DNA of 64,000 nt from contig JAJQGT010000018.1 in NCBI GenBank assembly GCA_021201135.1, positions 65,254 to 129,253 on the forward strand, given 5' to 3'. Under the pieces are notes generated by a model. It saw only the letters and a program-made list of their open reading frames with translations, was not told the origin of the DNA and did not search any database. Shown here piece after piece: positions 35,004 through 42,825 of the stretch. Origin of the DNA: Oscillospiraceae bacterium (GTDB taxonomy: Bacteria; Bacillota; Clostridia; Oscillospirales; Ruminococcaceae). The position numbers and the translations under genes were made by a program. Positions within the stretch are counted from its first letter, which is position 1; each line of letters begins with the position of its first letter.

Positions 35004-35742
35004 CTTCGCACTTCTCCCATCCGTCCATCACTTCGCCAAGAACCTCTGCGGCATCGGCGTGGATATTCCAGTTTGCAACGCTGTCAAGCGGGGTTTCCGA
35101 GGGATTAATCTGGACGAGCTTTGTATCCTTTCTCATCTTCTTGAGATACTCGTCGCTTCTGAATCCCGTGGTGCCGATGATAATGACCAAATCCGCCTCG
35201 GAAATCATTTCCTGCGCTTTCTTCATACTTTCTTTGGAAACCTGCTCGGATATCTTGTTCTCGCGGCAGAAGGTCGTCGGCATCAGCGGTGAACCGCACT
35301 TTTCGCAGGTGGGTGTGTGCCCGTGATTCCAGATTTTATAATTAAGGTATCTTGTGCCGCAGTCCACGCAGATGTTGTCCCCGAAGCTTCCCTGAAACTC
35401 GACGACGTTCTTTGAACCGGCAATCGTATGCAGGCAGTCCATGTTCTGGGTGACTATCCCATAGAGCAGACCATGCTTTTCAAGAGTCGCAAGCTGTTTG
35501 TGGACCTCGCTCGGACCCTTCTCGAAGGTGGCATCCAGGAAAGATGTCTTGACTATTTTATAGAAATCATCCGGGTTGCTTCTTACGAACGAAGGGGAGA
35601 GCACCTGCCTTGAATTCATGAGCCCAACGCTCTGCTTCAGGCGTCTCATCCCGTATAAATAGGAAATGCCGGCACCCGTTACCGCGACTGTTTTGCCGCT
35701 CTGTTCCATGTATTCTCTTAGCTGACTTGATTCGTATCTCAT
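34993..35742 (-). CDS. Diverged sirtuin (Sir2 family), copy 1, catalytic His replaced by Gln
   Basis: A 249-residue Sir2-family protein: VAVTGAGIS, VTQNMDCLHTIAG, EFQGSF in place of ELHG, zinc cysteines CVDC and CEKC, then LVIIIGTTGF and LVQINPSETPLD. As in copy 2 the DFR motif is absent and the catalytic His is Gln. The two copies differ widely in the first 60 residues but share the core, so they are old paralogues that may form a pair. It starts 118 bases after a nitroreductase gene, with a hairpin in between, and overlaps copy 2. Confidence 0.88.
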   Translation of the reverse strand: MRYESSQLREYMEQSGKTVAVTGAGISYLYGMRRLKQSVGLMNSRQVLSPSFVRSNPDDFYKIVKTSFLDATFEKGPSEVHKQLATLEKHGLLYGIVTQNMDCLHTIAGSKNVVEFQGSFGDNICVDCGTRYLNYKIWNHGHTPTCEKCGSPLMPTTFCRENKISEQVSKESMKKAQEMISEADLVIIIGTTGFRSDEYLKKMRKDTKLVQINPSETPLDSVANWNIHADAAEVLGEVMDGWEKCEDVL

Positions 35743-35779
35743 AAATTCATCTCCGTATTTTTATAAATGCAGTTACAAA

Positions 35780-35818
35780 CACCGACCCACCAAATCGTTG
35801 CTTCTTCGGTGGGCGGTG
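35780..35818. terminator. Hairpin between nitroreductase and sirtuin genes
   Basis: CACCGACCCACC pairs with GGTGGGCGGTG around a 15-base loop. The T run on the minus-strand side is poor, so it may weaken rather than stop transcription into the sirtuin genes. Confidence 0.5.
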
Positions 35819-35860
35819 CTTTATCTATATGTGACTTTGTGGAGGTACCAACGATTGCAG

Positions 35861-36553
35861 TTACTTCCAGGTGAAGTTTTCCTTTCCCGCACCGAGCTCG
35901 AAGAAATATTTGCTGATTCCGAGGTCTGCTTTTGAGAACGAGCCCTCGGGAACGGTCATCGAAACTTCGTTGCCGGTGCCTTTGATTGTGAACTCCTGAC
36001 GGTTCATGCCCGTCGGAGCCAGAAGAGCCGCTTCGACACCCGCCTTGAACCAGTCAGGGGCTTCGCCTTCATAGGAAGAAACTTCGCTTGCGGGCTTTGA
36101 CTTGTGCGGAACGCCCTGCTCCATTCCGTAGCCAACGGCTACAACTCCAATAATTTTCGCATTTTCCGGAGCGTCAGAATTCTTTCTTGCGTTCTTCTTG
36201 CTGTACATTCCGCCTATCCACCAGGTGTTGAGTCCCAAGGTCTGGGCATACAGCATAAGGTCGGCACTGACATATCCGAGCACCTCGTCGGTCGACGCCT
36301 TGTCGGGACCGGCTAAAATCATATAGTTCAGGACGTTTTTCGACATAGTCGCAGCCATGATTCCGGGCATTGCCTCCTTGTTGTTCAGGACAAGCCGGAT
36401 GTTCAAGGCATATTTTTTGTTGTTCTCCCCGATTCTTTCGTTGAGCTTTTCGACGATGTCCGAAGGGAGCTTATCAGTCTTGTACTTGCGGACGGAATGC
36501 CGTTCGCTCATCGCCTTCTTCATTGCCTCCTGTGTGACTTCGTAAGTTGCCAT
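35861..36553 (-). CDS. Nitroreductase-family protein, 230 residues
   Basis: An FMN-dependent nitroreductase-fold protein. The N-terminal block SERHSVRKYKTDKLP binds FMN phosphate through Arg/Ser; LGLNTWWIGGMYSK and ALLAPTGMNRQEFTIKG complete the fold. The second half resembles nitroreductases in which a duplicated segment forms the pocket. Natural substrate unknown. It sits 39 bases after the second nitroreductase gene in the same orientation and has AGGAGG-like spacing before ATG. Confidence 0.87.
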   Translation of the reverse strand: MATYEVTQEAMKKAMSERHSVRKYKTDKLPSDIVEKLNERIGENNKKYALNIRLVLNNKEAMPGIMAATMSKNVLNYMILAGPDKASTDEVLGYVSADLMLYAQTLGLNTWWIGGMYSKKNARKNSDAPENAKIIGVVAVGYGMEQGVPHKSKPASEVSSYEGEAPDWFKAGVEAALLAPTGMNRQEFTIKGTGNEVSMTVPEGSFSKADLGISKYFFELGAGKENFTWK

Positions 36554-36592
36554 AGTAGTGCCTCCTTGTTTTTGTATTTTTAGTAGTTCAGA

Positions 36593-37123
36593 TCAGACGT
36601 AGTTGGTGCTGAGTGAGACGGTCAGGTCTCTCGGCTCCGCTTCACCGCTCAGGCTATAGCCGATTGCGGCGGCGGAAACAGGTCTGAAGCCCTCCGGAAT
36701 GCCCAACTTTGCACACATATCCTTGTTCCTTGCAAGACCCTGAACAGGTCCCCAGAGATAGATATTTCCAAGTCCCGCGTCGGTTGCGGCAATCAACATA
36801 TTCTCGATGACGCAAGCGGAGTTGGCATATTCAATTCCCGGTGCCATCTGCTCCTCTGAAGCGGAAACGAAGATAACGACCGGTGCTCCATAGAAGAAGT
36901 CTCTCGCCGGCATCTTCATAGCCGCGGCGGTGGACTGGTTGATTTCTTCGAGAATCTCACGGCTCTTGCATACTGTCAGGTGAAGAGAATCTCTCTTGCC
37001 TCCGCCGACCGGAGCCTGACAACCCGCCTTGACGATTTCGTCGATAACTTCGTCCGGGACAGCCTTTGTGGGGTCAAAGTCCCTTGTTGACTTTCTTTTT
37101 GCGATTGCTTCCATTGTTTGCAT
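36593..37123 (-). CDS. Nitroreductase-family protein, 176 residues
   Basis: A compact FMN-dependent oxidoreductase: AIAKRKSTRDFDPTKAVPDE at the N-terminus, AGCQAPVGGGKRDS in the FMN pocket, and DAGLGNIYLWGPV near the C-terminal third. Such enzymes use NAD(P)H to reduce quinones, flavins or nitro compounds. It lies 23 bases downstream of the cysteine-cluster gene, so both are likely read from the operator-controlled promoter at 37559-37586. Confidence 0.88.
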   Translation of the reverse strand: MQTMEAIAKRKSTRDFDPTKAVPDEVIDEIVKAGCQAPVGGGKRDSLHLTVCKSREILEEINQSTAAAMKMPARDFFYGAPVVIFVSASEEQMAPGIEYANSACVIENMLIAATDAGLGNIYLWGPVQGLARNKDMCAKLGIPEGFRPVSAAAIGYSLSGEAEPRDLTVSLSTNYV

Positions 37124-37146
37124 AAAAATTCCTCCTTAAAAATATA

Positions 37147-37482
37147 TCAGGTTTCTTCATCCTGCTTGTGTATCCACACCCGGAAGGTTGTCACATACGG
37201 ACAATCCTCCGGAAGTGTGGTATTAAACAGTGCCGTGTACAAAGTCAGTTTTCCGCAGTGGTTGCACTTCTTGAATCGTTCCTCATACACATGGCACAGA
37301 TTCGTCTGGGTGTCAAGATATTCGCAGGGGTTGTCATAATGAATCCTCACCTTGCCGTCGGAGCCGATTGAGCGGGTGTAACAGCATTTTCCGCAGCGGG
37401 TGCACAGGGAATCCCAGTCCTTTCGCCACTTGAGCCATTCCTTGAATATGCTTACGGCATATCCGCCAGCCGAGTCACTCAT
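37147..37482 (-). CDS. YkgJ-family cysteine-cluster protein
   Basis: A 111-residue protein with the CxxCGxCC cluster (CTRCGKCC) and a C...C...C...C set further on (NPCEYLD, NLCHVYEERFKKC, CPYV), the pattern of the YkgJ zinc- or iron-chelating family. Its role is not known; some members are thought to bind an Fe-S cluster. It is the first gene divergent from the TetR-type gene and has GGAGAGGAG upstream of its ATG. Confidence 0.85.
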   Translation of the reverse strand: MSDSAGGYAVSIFKEWLKWRKDWDSLCTRCGKCCYTRSIGSDGKVRIHYDNPCEYLDTQTNLCHVYEERFKKCNHCGKLTLYTALFNTTLPEDCPYVTTFRVWIHKQDEET

Positions 37483-37524
37483 ACATCCGCTCTCCTCTCC
37501 GACAAAATTACGGGAAGATTTGTC

Positions 37525-37586
37525 TTGACATTATCCAACAACCTGTTGTATAATATATATTATACTCAGCTTGGAGGTATTATCAA
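37525..37586. promoter_or_regulatory. Divergent promoters sharing one TetR-type operator
   Basis: Plus strand: TTGACA (37525-37530), 18 bases, TATAAT (37549-37554) towards the TetR-type gene. Minus strand: TTGATA (37586-37581), 16 bases, TATAAT (37564-37559) towards the cysteine-cluster gene. The operator core ACAACCTGTTGT (37538-37549) lies inside the plus spacer and at the minus transcription start, so one bound repressor would block both. The module is repeated at 33222-33275. Confidence 0.85.
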
Positions 37587-37635
37587 CCCCCAATTTTTCC
37601 GGAACTGTCGGATAATTAAGAAGAGGCGATTTTAG

Positions 37636-38199
37636 ATAAAAAAACAACCGGAAATCACAAATAGAACAAGGCAAAAGTTTGTTGACTCCTTTTGGGCTCT
37701 GGCAAAGGAAAAGCCGGTTTCAAAGATTGCGGTGAGTGAGCTGACGCGGCGTGCCGGCTACAACCGCAGTACCTTCTATGAGTACTTTTTGGACACCGAC
37801 GATTTATTGTCCTACGTCGAGGACAAGCTTATCGGTGAGGTCAAGGCAGTGGCTCAGAAATCCATGTCAGATGAGAAACCGCCAACGGAATTCTTCCGGA
37901 TGGTATTTACCGCTATGAACGAGGAGATTTATATTCTCTTGGGTCCGAACGGGGACTCGAGCTTTTTGTCGAGGGTCAGAGCCGAGCTGATTCCTCTCGC
38001 TTCGCAGTACATCCCTGTCCGTCCGGACTCAGAGAACTTCGACTATCTCGTCGCGTTCGTCAACTCCGCTATGTTCGGTCTACTCGAGCGTTGGCATGAA
38101 AACAATAAAGACATCAGTCCGGAGGAAATCAGCGACCTGATGCAGAATCTGGTGTCCGGTGGTGTCAGGGGGTATATTGAGGGGAAGGGCTCAATGTGA
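37636..38199 (+). CDS. TetR/AcrR-family transcriptional regulator with no standard start codon
   Basis: The helix-turn-helix is clear (VDSFWALAKEKPVSKIAVSE, then LTRRAGYNRSTFYEYF), followed by a helical ligand domain; about 187 residues. The first ATG/GTG/TTG in frame is GTG 37732, which would remove the first helices of the DNA-binding domain. The frame is open from ATA 37636, just after GAAGAGG, and contains a run of seven A. Either a rare start codon (ATA or ATT) is used, or one base has been lost or gained. It is expected to bind the operators at 37538-37549 and 33227-33238. It overlaps the HD gene by four bases. Confidence 0.8.
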   Translation: MKKQPEITNRTRQKFVDSFWALAKEKPVSKIAVSELTRRAGYNRSTFYEYFLDTDDLLSYVEDKLIGEVKAVAQKSMSDEKPPTEFFRMVFTAMNEEIYILLGPNGDSSFLSRVRAELIPLASQYIPVRPDSENFDYLVAFVNSAMFGLLERWHENNKDISPEEISDLMQNLVSGGVRGYIEGKGSM

Positions 38200-38627
38200 C
38201 CAACCTTGAATATTACTTACACGAGCTTGAGCGGGACGGGCGCTTCGGGATGGAAAGAGCCTATCCTCACCACGGGGATACCTCCGTCTATGCCCACAGT
38301 CTGCACGTCGCAGAAATGAGCCTCAGGCTCTCGGAAATGCTTCCCGGAAGGTTTCACGAGCGAGACCTCATCCGCGGCGCTCTTCTCCACGATTACTATC
38401 TCTATAACTGGCACAACAGTGGCGAGGGACACCGCCTCCACGGCTTCCGCCACGCCGGAACCGCCCTTAAAAATGCAAGAGCCGACTATAAGCTCACCCC
38501 GATTGAAGAAAGCATAATCGAGCGCCACATGTTCCCGCTGACTCCCCTGCCGCCCAACTGCCGCGAAGCGTGGATAGTCTGCGTGGCGGATAAGATTTGC
38601 GCAGTCAGCGAATTAGTGAAGAAGTGA
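38196..38627 (+). CDS. HD-domain phosphohydrolase-like protein
   Basis: A 143-residue HD-domain protein: YAHSLHVAEMSLRL (first His), ALLHDYYLYNW (HD), HGFRHAGTAL and RHMFPLTPLPP (further His), and VADKICAVSEL (final Asp). This gives the metal ligands of small HD hydrolases that act on nucleotides or phosphate esters. GTG start overlapping the TetR-type stop codon (ATGTGA), hence translational coupling. Substrate unknown. Confidence 0.85.
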   Translation: MTNLEYYLHELERDGRFGMERAYPHHGDTSVYAHSLHVAEMSLRLSEMLPGRFHERDLIRGALLHDYYLYNWHNSGEGHRLHGFRHAGTALKNARADYKLTPIEESIIERHMFPLTPLPPNCREAWIVCVADKICAVSELVKK

Positions 38628-38656
38628 TTTCATGAACAACCTTCTACAAAGCCTCT

Positions 38657-38684
38657 GGGAGCGGTACCCTTTCGGCTCCTTTTG
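38657..38684 (+). terminator. Terminator after the TetR-HD pair
   Basis: GGGAGC ... GCTCC hairpin with CTTTTG after it; bases TTTTGTTGGC match those after the terminator at 26167. Confidence 0.65.
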
Positions 38685-38723
38685 TTGGCTTAATTTAAAT
38701 CCTACAATTCACTATTCACTGTC

Positions 38724-38752
38724 TTGCTTTTATCATCCTGATATGGTATACT
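38724..38752 (+). promoter_or_regulatory. Promoter of the GNAT gene
   Basis: TTGCTT (38724-38729), 17 bases ending TGG, TATACT (38747-38752). Confidence 0.65.
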
Positions 38753-38797
38753 GATTATTGTACGCGAGTACAAATCGGAATTTAAGGAGGGACACGG

Positions 38798-39343
38798 ATG
38801 ATTTTAGAAACGGAAAGGCTGACTTTAAGACCATGGAATATATCAGATGCCGAGAGTTTATATGAGTATGCCAGCGATCCGCAAGTGGGGCCGATTGCCG
38901 GATGGCCGCCGCACCATGACGTTGAGGAAAGCAGATGCGTAATTGAAAATGTGTTCAATGGAGCAGAGTGTTATGCAGTCTGCCTGAAACAGGATAATAA
39001 GGCGATTGGTGCCATTGAACTGAAACTGAACGGTCATACCGATATGACAGACAGGGATGATGAATGTGAACTTGGATATTGGCTTGGCAGACCGTTTTGG
39101 GGAAATGGATATATGCCGGAAGCCGCAAGAGAAATAATCCGGCATGGATTTGAGGATCTTTCCATGTCTGTAATCTGGTGTGGTTATTATGACGGGAATG
39201 AAAAATCAAAAAGAGTGCAGGAAAAATGTGGCTTTACCTGGTACCGTACTACGGAGGATGTGGAAGTGCCTCTCATGAATGAAATTCGTGTGGGACATAC
39301 GAATATTCTTAAGCGTGTACAATGGGAGAAATTTCAGGTGTGA
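38798..39343 (+). CDS. GNAT-family N-acetyltransferase (RimJ/RimL-like)
   Basis: A 181-residue acetyltransferase: ETERLTLRPWNISDAESLYE is the N-terminal signature of the RimJ/RimL group; ELGYWLGRPFWGNGYMPEAA includes the acetyl-CoA loop (consensus GxGxA altered to GNGYMPEA). Substrate unknown. TAAGGAGGG precedes the ATG. Codon use is richer in A/T than in the neighbouring operons, which suggests a more recent arrival. Confidence 0.9.
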   Translation: MILETERLTLRPWNISDAESLYEYASDPQVGPIAGWPPHHDVEESRCVIENVFNGAECYAVCLKQDNKAIGAIELKLNGHTDMTDRDDECELGYWLGRPFWGNGYMPEAAREIIRHGFEDLSMSVIWCGYYDGNEKSKRVQEKCGFTWYRTTEDVEVPLMNEIRVGHTNILKRVQWEKFQV

Positions 39344-39473
39344 TTGTTTCATGCATTGATAAATCGGGAGTTGTAGAGATAGCAATGATTTGCAGAGTGA
39401 ATGTTGCTGCTGAGATATCGAGGACAGTGAACTTACGCTCCCTCAAAAATTTAAACAAAGAGGTTTTGGAAAA

Positions 39474-40613
39474 ATGTCAGACAATTATAGCAGAAGGGAA
39501 AACCAATTTGACAGGCGTCTGGTCGGGAAATGGTACAGGGAGTATGAGGGCGAAACTATCAATATTTTCGATGAAACCCCGCTTCGTATGAAAATGTCTT
39601 TTTCGTCGAGTGGATATTATAATTTCGAACCGAACTGCGTTTATGTAGCAGACGGATATTTATGTTACGAAATCAATGATGAATACTATCGCAGGGTTTA
39701 TCATATCCAATATGTGGATGGAGTGCTCGAAGGATTTTATGTACAGCACGATAAATCGACACACGTTAAGTATATAAAGCAAAGTGACATGCCAAAAGAC
39801 GAACCCTTTCAATATAAGGCTGTGGTTGTTGTTCCCAATAGCGATAAGCCGAGATTCGAGATTCTGAAAGAGTACGCCGATTATGACAGAACCATAGAGA
39901 ACGGTTATAACGATGAATATGTTTTGGACGGTGTAATTCCCGAAGTGCTTGAAAAATACGGGTATTCCGAATATATAAACGGGTTTGACAGTAAGGATGA
40001 TGCAGTCGTTTTCAGGTTGCTTGATTTTGTATGTAATCATTTTGGACATAACGGCAGCGTTGGTCTTGGTTCAGGACGGCGTATCACCGACCTGATTAAA
40101 TTTTGTGAAGACCATGGGAACAAGACAAATTGCCGTGGATTGTCGATTCTCCTGTCCTCTCTCATTCGTCTCTGTGGGATCAAAGCGAGGCATATTACAT
40201 GTATGCCATGCGAAGAACCGTTTGAGGATTGCCATGTTATGGTTGACTGCTTTTTGCCATCGGGAAGCCGGATCATGCTTGACCCTACGTATCGTCTATA
40301 TCTGAAAGATAAAGAAGGAAACTATGTTTCGCTTCCGCGTTTAAGGAAACTCCTGCTGGCTGACGAACCGATTTTCGAAAATCCCGAAGCGGGTTATAAC
40401 GGCGGCGGGTTTGATAAAGAGTATTACAGAAAGTACGTGATGAAAAACACTCTCCGTTTTGGACGTTATACTCTGCATAAAGATGGATGTGATGCGCGGA
40501 CGGAAACATCAAGATATATAGAACTGATTCCGCAGGGGTATCCGGTAGAGAATTTTTCTAAAGAACGGCGTGCGGATTTTGTGTATAACGATACGGAATT
40601 CTGGCGTATGTGA
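39474..40613 (+). CDS. Transglutaminase-like domain protein
   Basis: A 379-residue protein without signal peptide. The first 130 residues are beta-rich and unrecognised. The middle has a transglutaminase-like core: catalytic Cys in KTNCRGLSILLSSLIR, His in EDCHVMVDCFLPSG and Asp in IMLDPTYRLYL. It could act as a protease, a cross-linking enzyme or a deamidase; the substrate is unknown. AT-rich codon use like the GNAT gene 130 bases upstream. The start has only a weak GAGG site, so it could vary by a few codons. Confidence 0.75.
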   Translation: MSDNYSRRENQFDRRLVGKWYREYEGETINIFDETPLRMKMSFSSSGYYNFEPNCVYVADGYLCYEINDEYYRRVYHIQYVDGVLEGFYVQHDKSTHVKYIKQSDMPKDEPFQYKAVVVVPNSDKPRFEILKEYADYDRTIENGYNDEYVLDGVIPEVLEKYGYSEYINGFDSKDDAVVFRLLDFVCNHFGHNGSVGLGSGRRITDLIKFCEDHGNKTNCRGLSILLSSLIRLCGIKARHITCMPCEEPFEDCHVMVDCFLPSGSRIMLDPTYRLYLKDKEGNYVSLPRLRKLLLADEPIFENPEAGYNGGGFDKEYYRKYVMKNTLRFGRYTLHKDGCDARTETSRYIELIPQGYPVENFSKERRADFVYNDTEFWRM

Positions 40614-40654
40614 ATATTTCTCTTTCAAAAACAGCTTTGTAAAAAGTAAATTTT

Positions 40655-40840
40655 ATGAAAATAGACCGAATCAAATCCGGAAAATGGCAACATATAGATG
40701 AAGACAGAAGTCGTCCCGATGGAAGGGTATCAAAAACAGAAAAATATGTTGATGATGGTATTTTCTTGGTAGATACCGTAAAGGAAAAACAGAGTTATAA
40801 ATTTACAAGTATGGCGATAACTTCCAGTTTATCGACCTGA
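40655..40840 (+). CDS. Short hypothetical frame, possibly a gene remnant
   Basis: A 61-residue frame (MKIDRIKSGKWQHIDEDRSR...) with acidic/basic composition and an abrupt C-terminus. No strong ribosome binding site is seen. It resembles the start of a larger protein that has been cut off; I do not recognise the family. A terminator follows at 40861. Confidence 0.35.
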   Translation: MKIDRIKSGKWQHIDEDRSRPDGRVSKTEKYVDDGIFLVDTVKEKQSYKFTSMAITSSLST

Positions 40841-40860
40841 ACTTAACGCAATAACATTTA

Positions 40861-40887
40861 AGAGCGACCTTTCGGTCGCTCTTTTTC
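40861..40887. terminator. Terminator between accessory genes and the DUF6171-like gene
   Basis: Perfect 9-base stem AGAGCGACC / GGTCGCTCT with a 4-base loop and TTTTTC on the plus strand. Confidence 0.88.
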
Positions 40888-40911
40888 TTGTGTCGGTTAT
40901 TTTAATGCCGG

Positions 40912-41187
40912 TTATTCTCTACCCCAATACCTATAAACGCTCGGGCACCGATTCGCTTTGACCGCCGCTCTCAGCTCTACAAAGCATCCGCATTCACGGC
41001 AGAGACCGTTTTCGAGGCTCGGGCAACGGCGGCAGAGGTCGAGGCGTGTGGCATATGCCTGCTCGTTCGCACGCTCGTCGTCGGGGATGGCGGCGATGAG
41101 GTCTTCGACCTTCTTATAGAGCCCGTCTTTGTCAATCTCGGCAAGCAAACAGCGCTTGCAGATCGGGTGACTATTTAAATTCAGCAT
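40912..41187 (-). CDS. DUF6171-like small cysteine-rich protein
   Basis: A 91-residue protein with paired cysteines (HPICKRCLLAE; LDLCRRCPSLENGLCRECGCF; NRCPSVY), most likely binding zinc. The pattern RLxLCxxCxxLxxGxCxxCGCFVExRAA matches the DUF6171 family found in Clostridia. Function unknown. ATG 41187 lies 16 bases after the arabinofuranosidase stop codon, with a weak AGAG site. Confidence 0.75.
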   Translation of the reverse strand: MLNLNSHPICKRCLLAEIDKDGLYKKVEDLIAAIPDDERANEQAYATRLDLCRRCPSLENGLCRECGCFVELRAAVKANRCPSVYRYWGRE

Positions 41188-41203
41188 AGCGTCAGCTCTG
41201 CTG

Positions 41204-42670
41204 TTAGCACAGCTCAATCGCCAGAACGGAGCACTTGGGAAGTGTGAACTTAAGGCTCTCGCCGTCGAGCTTCACGTCGGTGAACGCTTCAGGCTTGACA
41301 GCATCAGGATTGTCAAACGTGTTGCAGGTGTCATATTTGGCGGTGAGAATCTTTGCAGTTGCGGTCTTATATTCGGTTCTCGGAAGAACGCAATCGATGT
41401 CGAAGTCTTCCTCGAGAGATGCGTTCGAGATCGTCATGTGGAGCTTGCCGGAAGCGTCAACGGAAACGGACTGCGAAACCGCAGGGAGATATCTTCCCTC
41501 AAGAATCTGCTTGTTCTCGATATGCGAGTAGACGAGCATCGACTCCATGTGGTCCTTGTACATGTCGAAGACGTGATATGTCGGGGTCTTAACCATTCTC
41601 TCGCCCTCGGTGAGGATTACCGACTGCAAAACGTTGACCATCTGGGCGATATTCGCCATCATGACTCTGTCGGAGTGCTCGTTGAAGAGGTTCAGGTTGA
41701 CGGATGCTAAGATAGCGTCTCTCATCGAGTTCTGCTGATAGAGGAAGCCGGGGTTGGTGCCGTCGATGACGTCAGTCCATACTCCCCACTCGTCGACGAC
41801 GAGACCGACCTTCTTCTCGAGGTCATATCTGTCCATGACTGCGTCGTGCTTCTTGAGAAGGGTTTCCATCTCCCAGGTGTTTGCGATGGTGGAGTAGTAT
41901 TCGTTCTCGGGGAAGTCGACCGACGAACCCTTCTTGCCCCAGTCGCCGGTGGGAATGGTGTAGAAGTGCAGAGAAAGTCCCCTCATGCCAGAGTACTGGC
42001 AATTTCTCATGATTCCATCCGTCCAATTATAGTCGGTAGAGTTCGGTCCACAGGCAATCTTGCCGTTTGACGGAATGTACTGCTGGAACTGCTTGTAGAG
42101 ATTCGAATAGTGGTCAACAGTCATGCTTCCGCCACAGCCCCAGCTCTCGTTGCCAATGCCGATATACTTGACGTTCCAAGGCTTCTCCCTGCCGTTCTTC
42201 TTTCTTAAATCTGTCATTGGGGAGACGTTCGAGGAGGTCATATACTCAACCCACTCTGCCGCTTCCTGAACGGTTCCGGAGCCGAGGTTGACAGCGACAT
42301 AGGCGTCGCAACCGATAAGCTCGCAGAAGTCGAGGAATTCGTGGGTGCCGAAGCTGTTGTCTTCGGTGACTCCGCCCCAGTGGATATTGACGATTTTGCG
42401 TCTGTCCTCAGGACTACCGATGCCGTCCTTCCAATGGTATGTGTCGGCGAAGCATCCGCCCGGCCAACGAAGAACCGGAACCTTGATAGCCTTCAAAGCC
42501 TCGACAACGTCCTTGCGGTAGCCGTTGATGTTCGGAATCGGGCTGTCCTTACCGACGTAGATTCCTCCATAGATGCACCTTCCGAGATGCTCGGCGAAGT
42601 GCCCGTAGATTTCCTTGTTTATCTTGCTGATTTTGTTTGTCTGGTCGACTGTCATTTTGAGCTGTGACAT
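41204..42670 (-). CDS. Alpha-N-arabinofuranosidase, GH51 family
   Basis: A 488-residue glycosidase that releases terminal arabinofuranose from arabinoxylan and arabinan fragments. No signal peptide, so it acts in the cytoplasm on imported oligosaccharides. The acid/base Glu lies in IGIGNESWGCGGSM and the nucleophile Glu in LVVDEWGVWTD; the N-terminal NKEIYGHFAEHLGRCIYGGI and VLRWPGGCFADTYHW are family hallmarks. ATG 42670 follows GAGGAGGA. No transporter is adjacent. Confidence 0.95.
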   Translation of the reverse strand: MSQLKMTVDQTNKISKINKEIYGHFAEHLGRCIYGGIYVGKDSPIPNINGYRKDVVEALKAIKVPVLRWPGGCFADTYHWKDGIGSPEDRRKIVNIHWGGVTEDNSFGTHEFLDFCELIGCDAYVAVNLGSGTVQEAAEWVEYMTSSNVSPMTDLRKKNGREKPWNVKYIGIGNESWGCGGSMTVDHYSNLYKQFQQYIPSNGKIACGPNSTDYNWTDGIMRNCQYSGMRGLSLHFYTIPTGDWGKKGSSVDFPENEYYSTIANTWEMETLLKKHDAVMDRYDLEKKVGLVVDEWGVWTDVIDGTNPGFLYQQNSMRDAILASVNLNLFNEHSDRVMMANIAQMVNVLQSVILTEGERMVKTPTYHVFDMYKDHMESMLVYSHIENKQILEGRYLPAVSQSVSVDASGKLHMTISNASLEEDFDIDCVLPRTEYKTATAKILTAKYDTCNTFDNPDAVKPEAFTDVKLDGESLKFTLPKCSVLAIELC

Positions 42671-42739
42671 TGAGTTATCCTCCTCGAATTTAATAGTCAT
42701 ATTTTTCCGCAGGATTGTAGAAGCAACCCTATAGGCTTA

Positions 42740-42769
42740 TTTTACACTCTATGCAGGGCACTTGTCAAT
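42740..42769 (-). promoter_or_regulatory. Promoter of the arabinofuranosidase gene
   Basis: Minus strand TTGACA (42769-42764), 18-base spacer, TAAAAT (42745-42740). Confidence 0.7.
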
Positions 42770-42825
42770 AGAAATTGATTGATGAATGCTGACGAGTTTG
42801 TTGACGGATGATAAGGTGAAATCTC

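Noticed and set aside
34293..37482. Classic SirTM operon with lipoylated GcvH-like carrier and lipoate ligase
   Set aside because: Neither partner gene is present in the window, so only a variant or a distinct module can be claimed.
26167..38688. Near-identical terminators at 26167 and 38657 as a mobile repeat
   Set aside because: Similarity is limited to a short GGGAGC stem and TTTTGTTGGC; ordinary terminators can share this.
39322..39591. Plus-strand frame overlapping the ends of the GNAT and transglutaminase-like genes
   Set aside because: Overlaps both genes in other frames and lacks a ribosome binding site.
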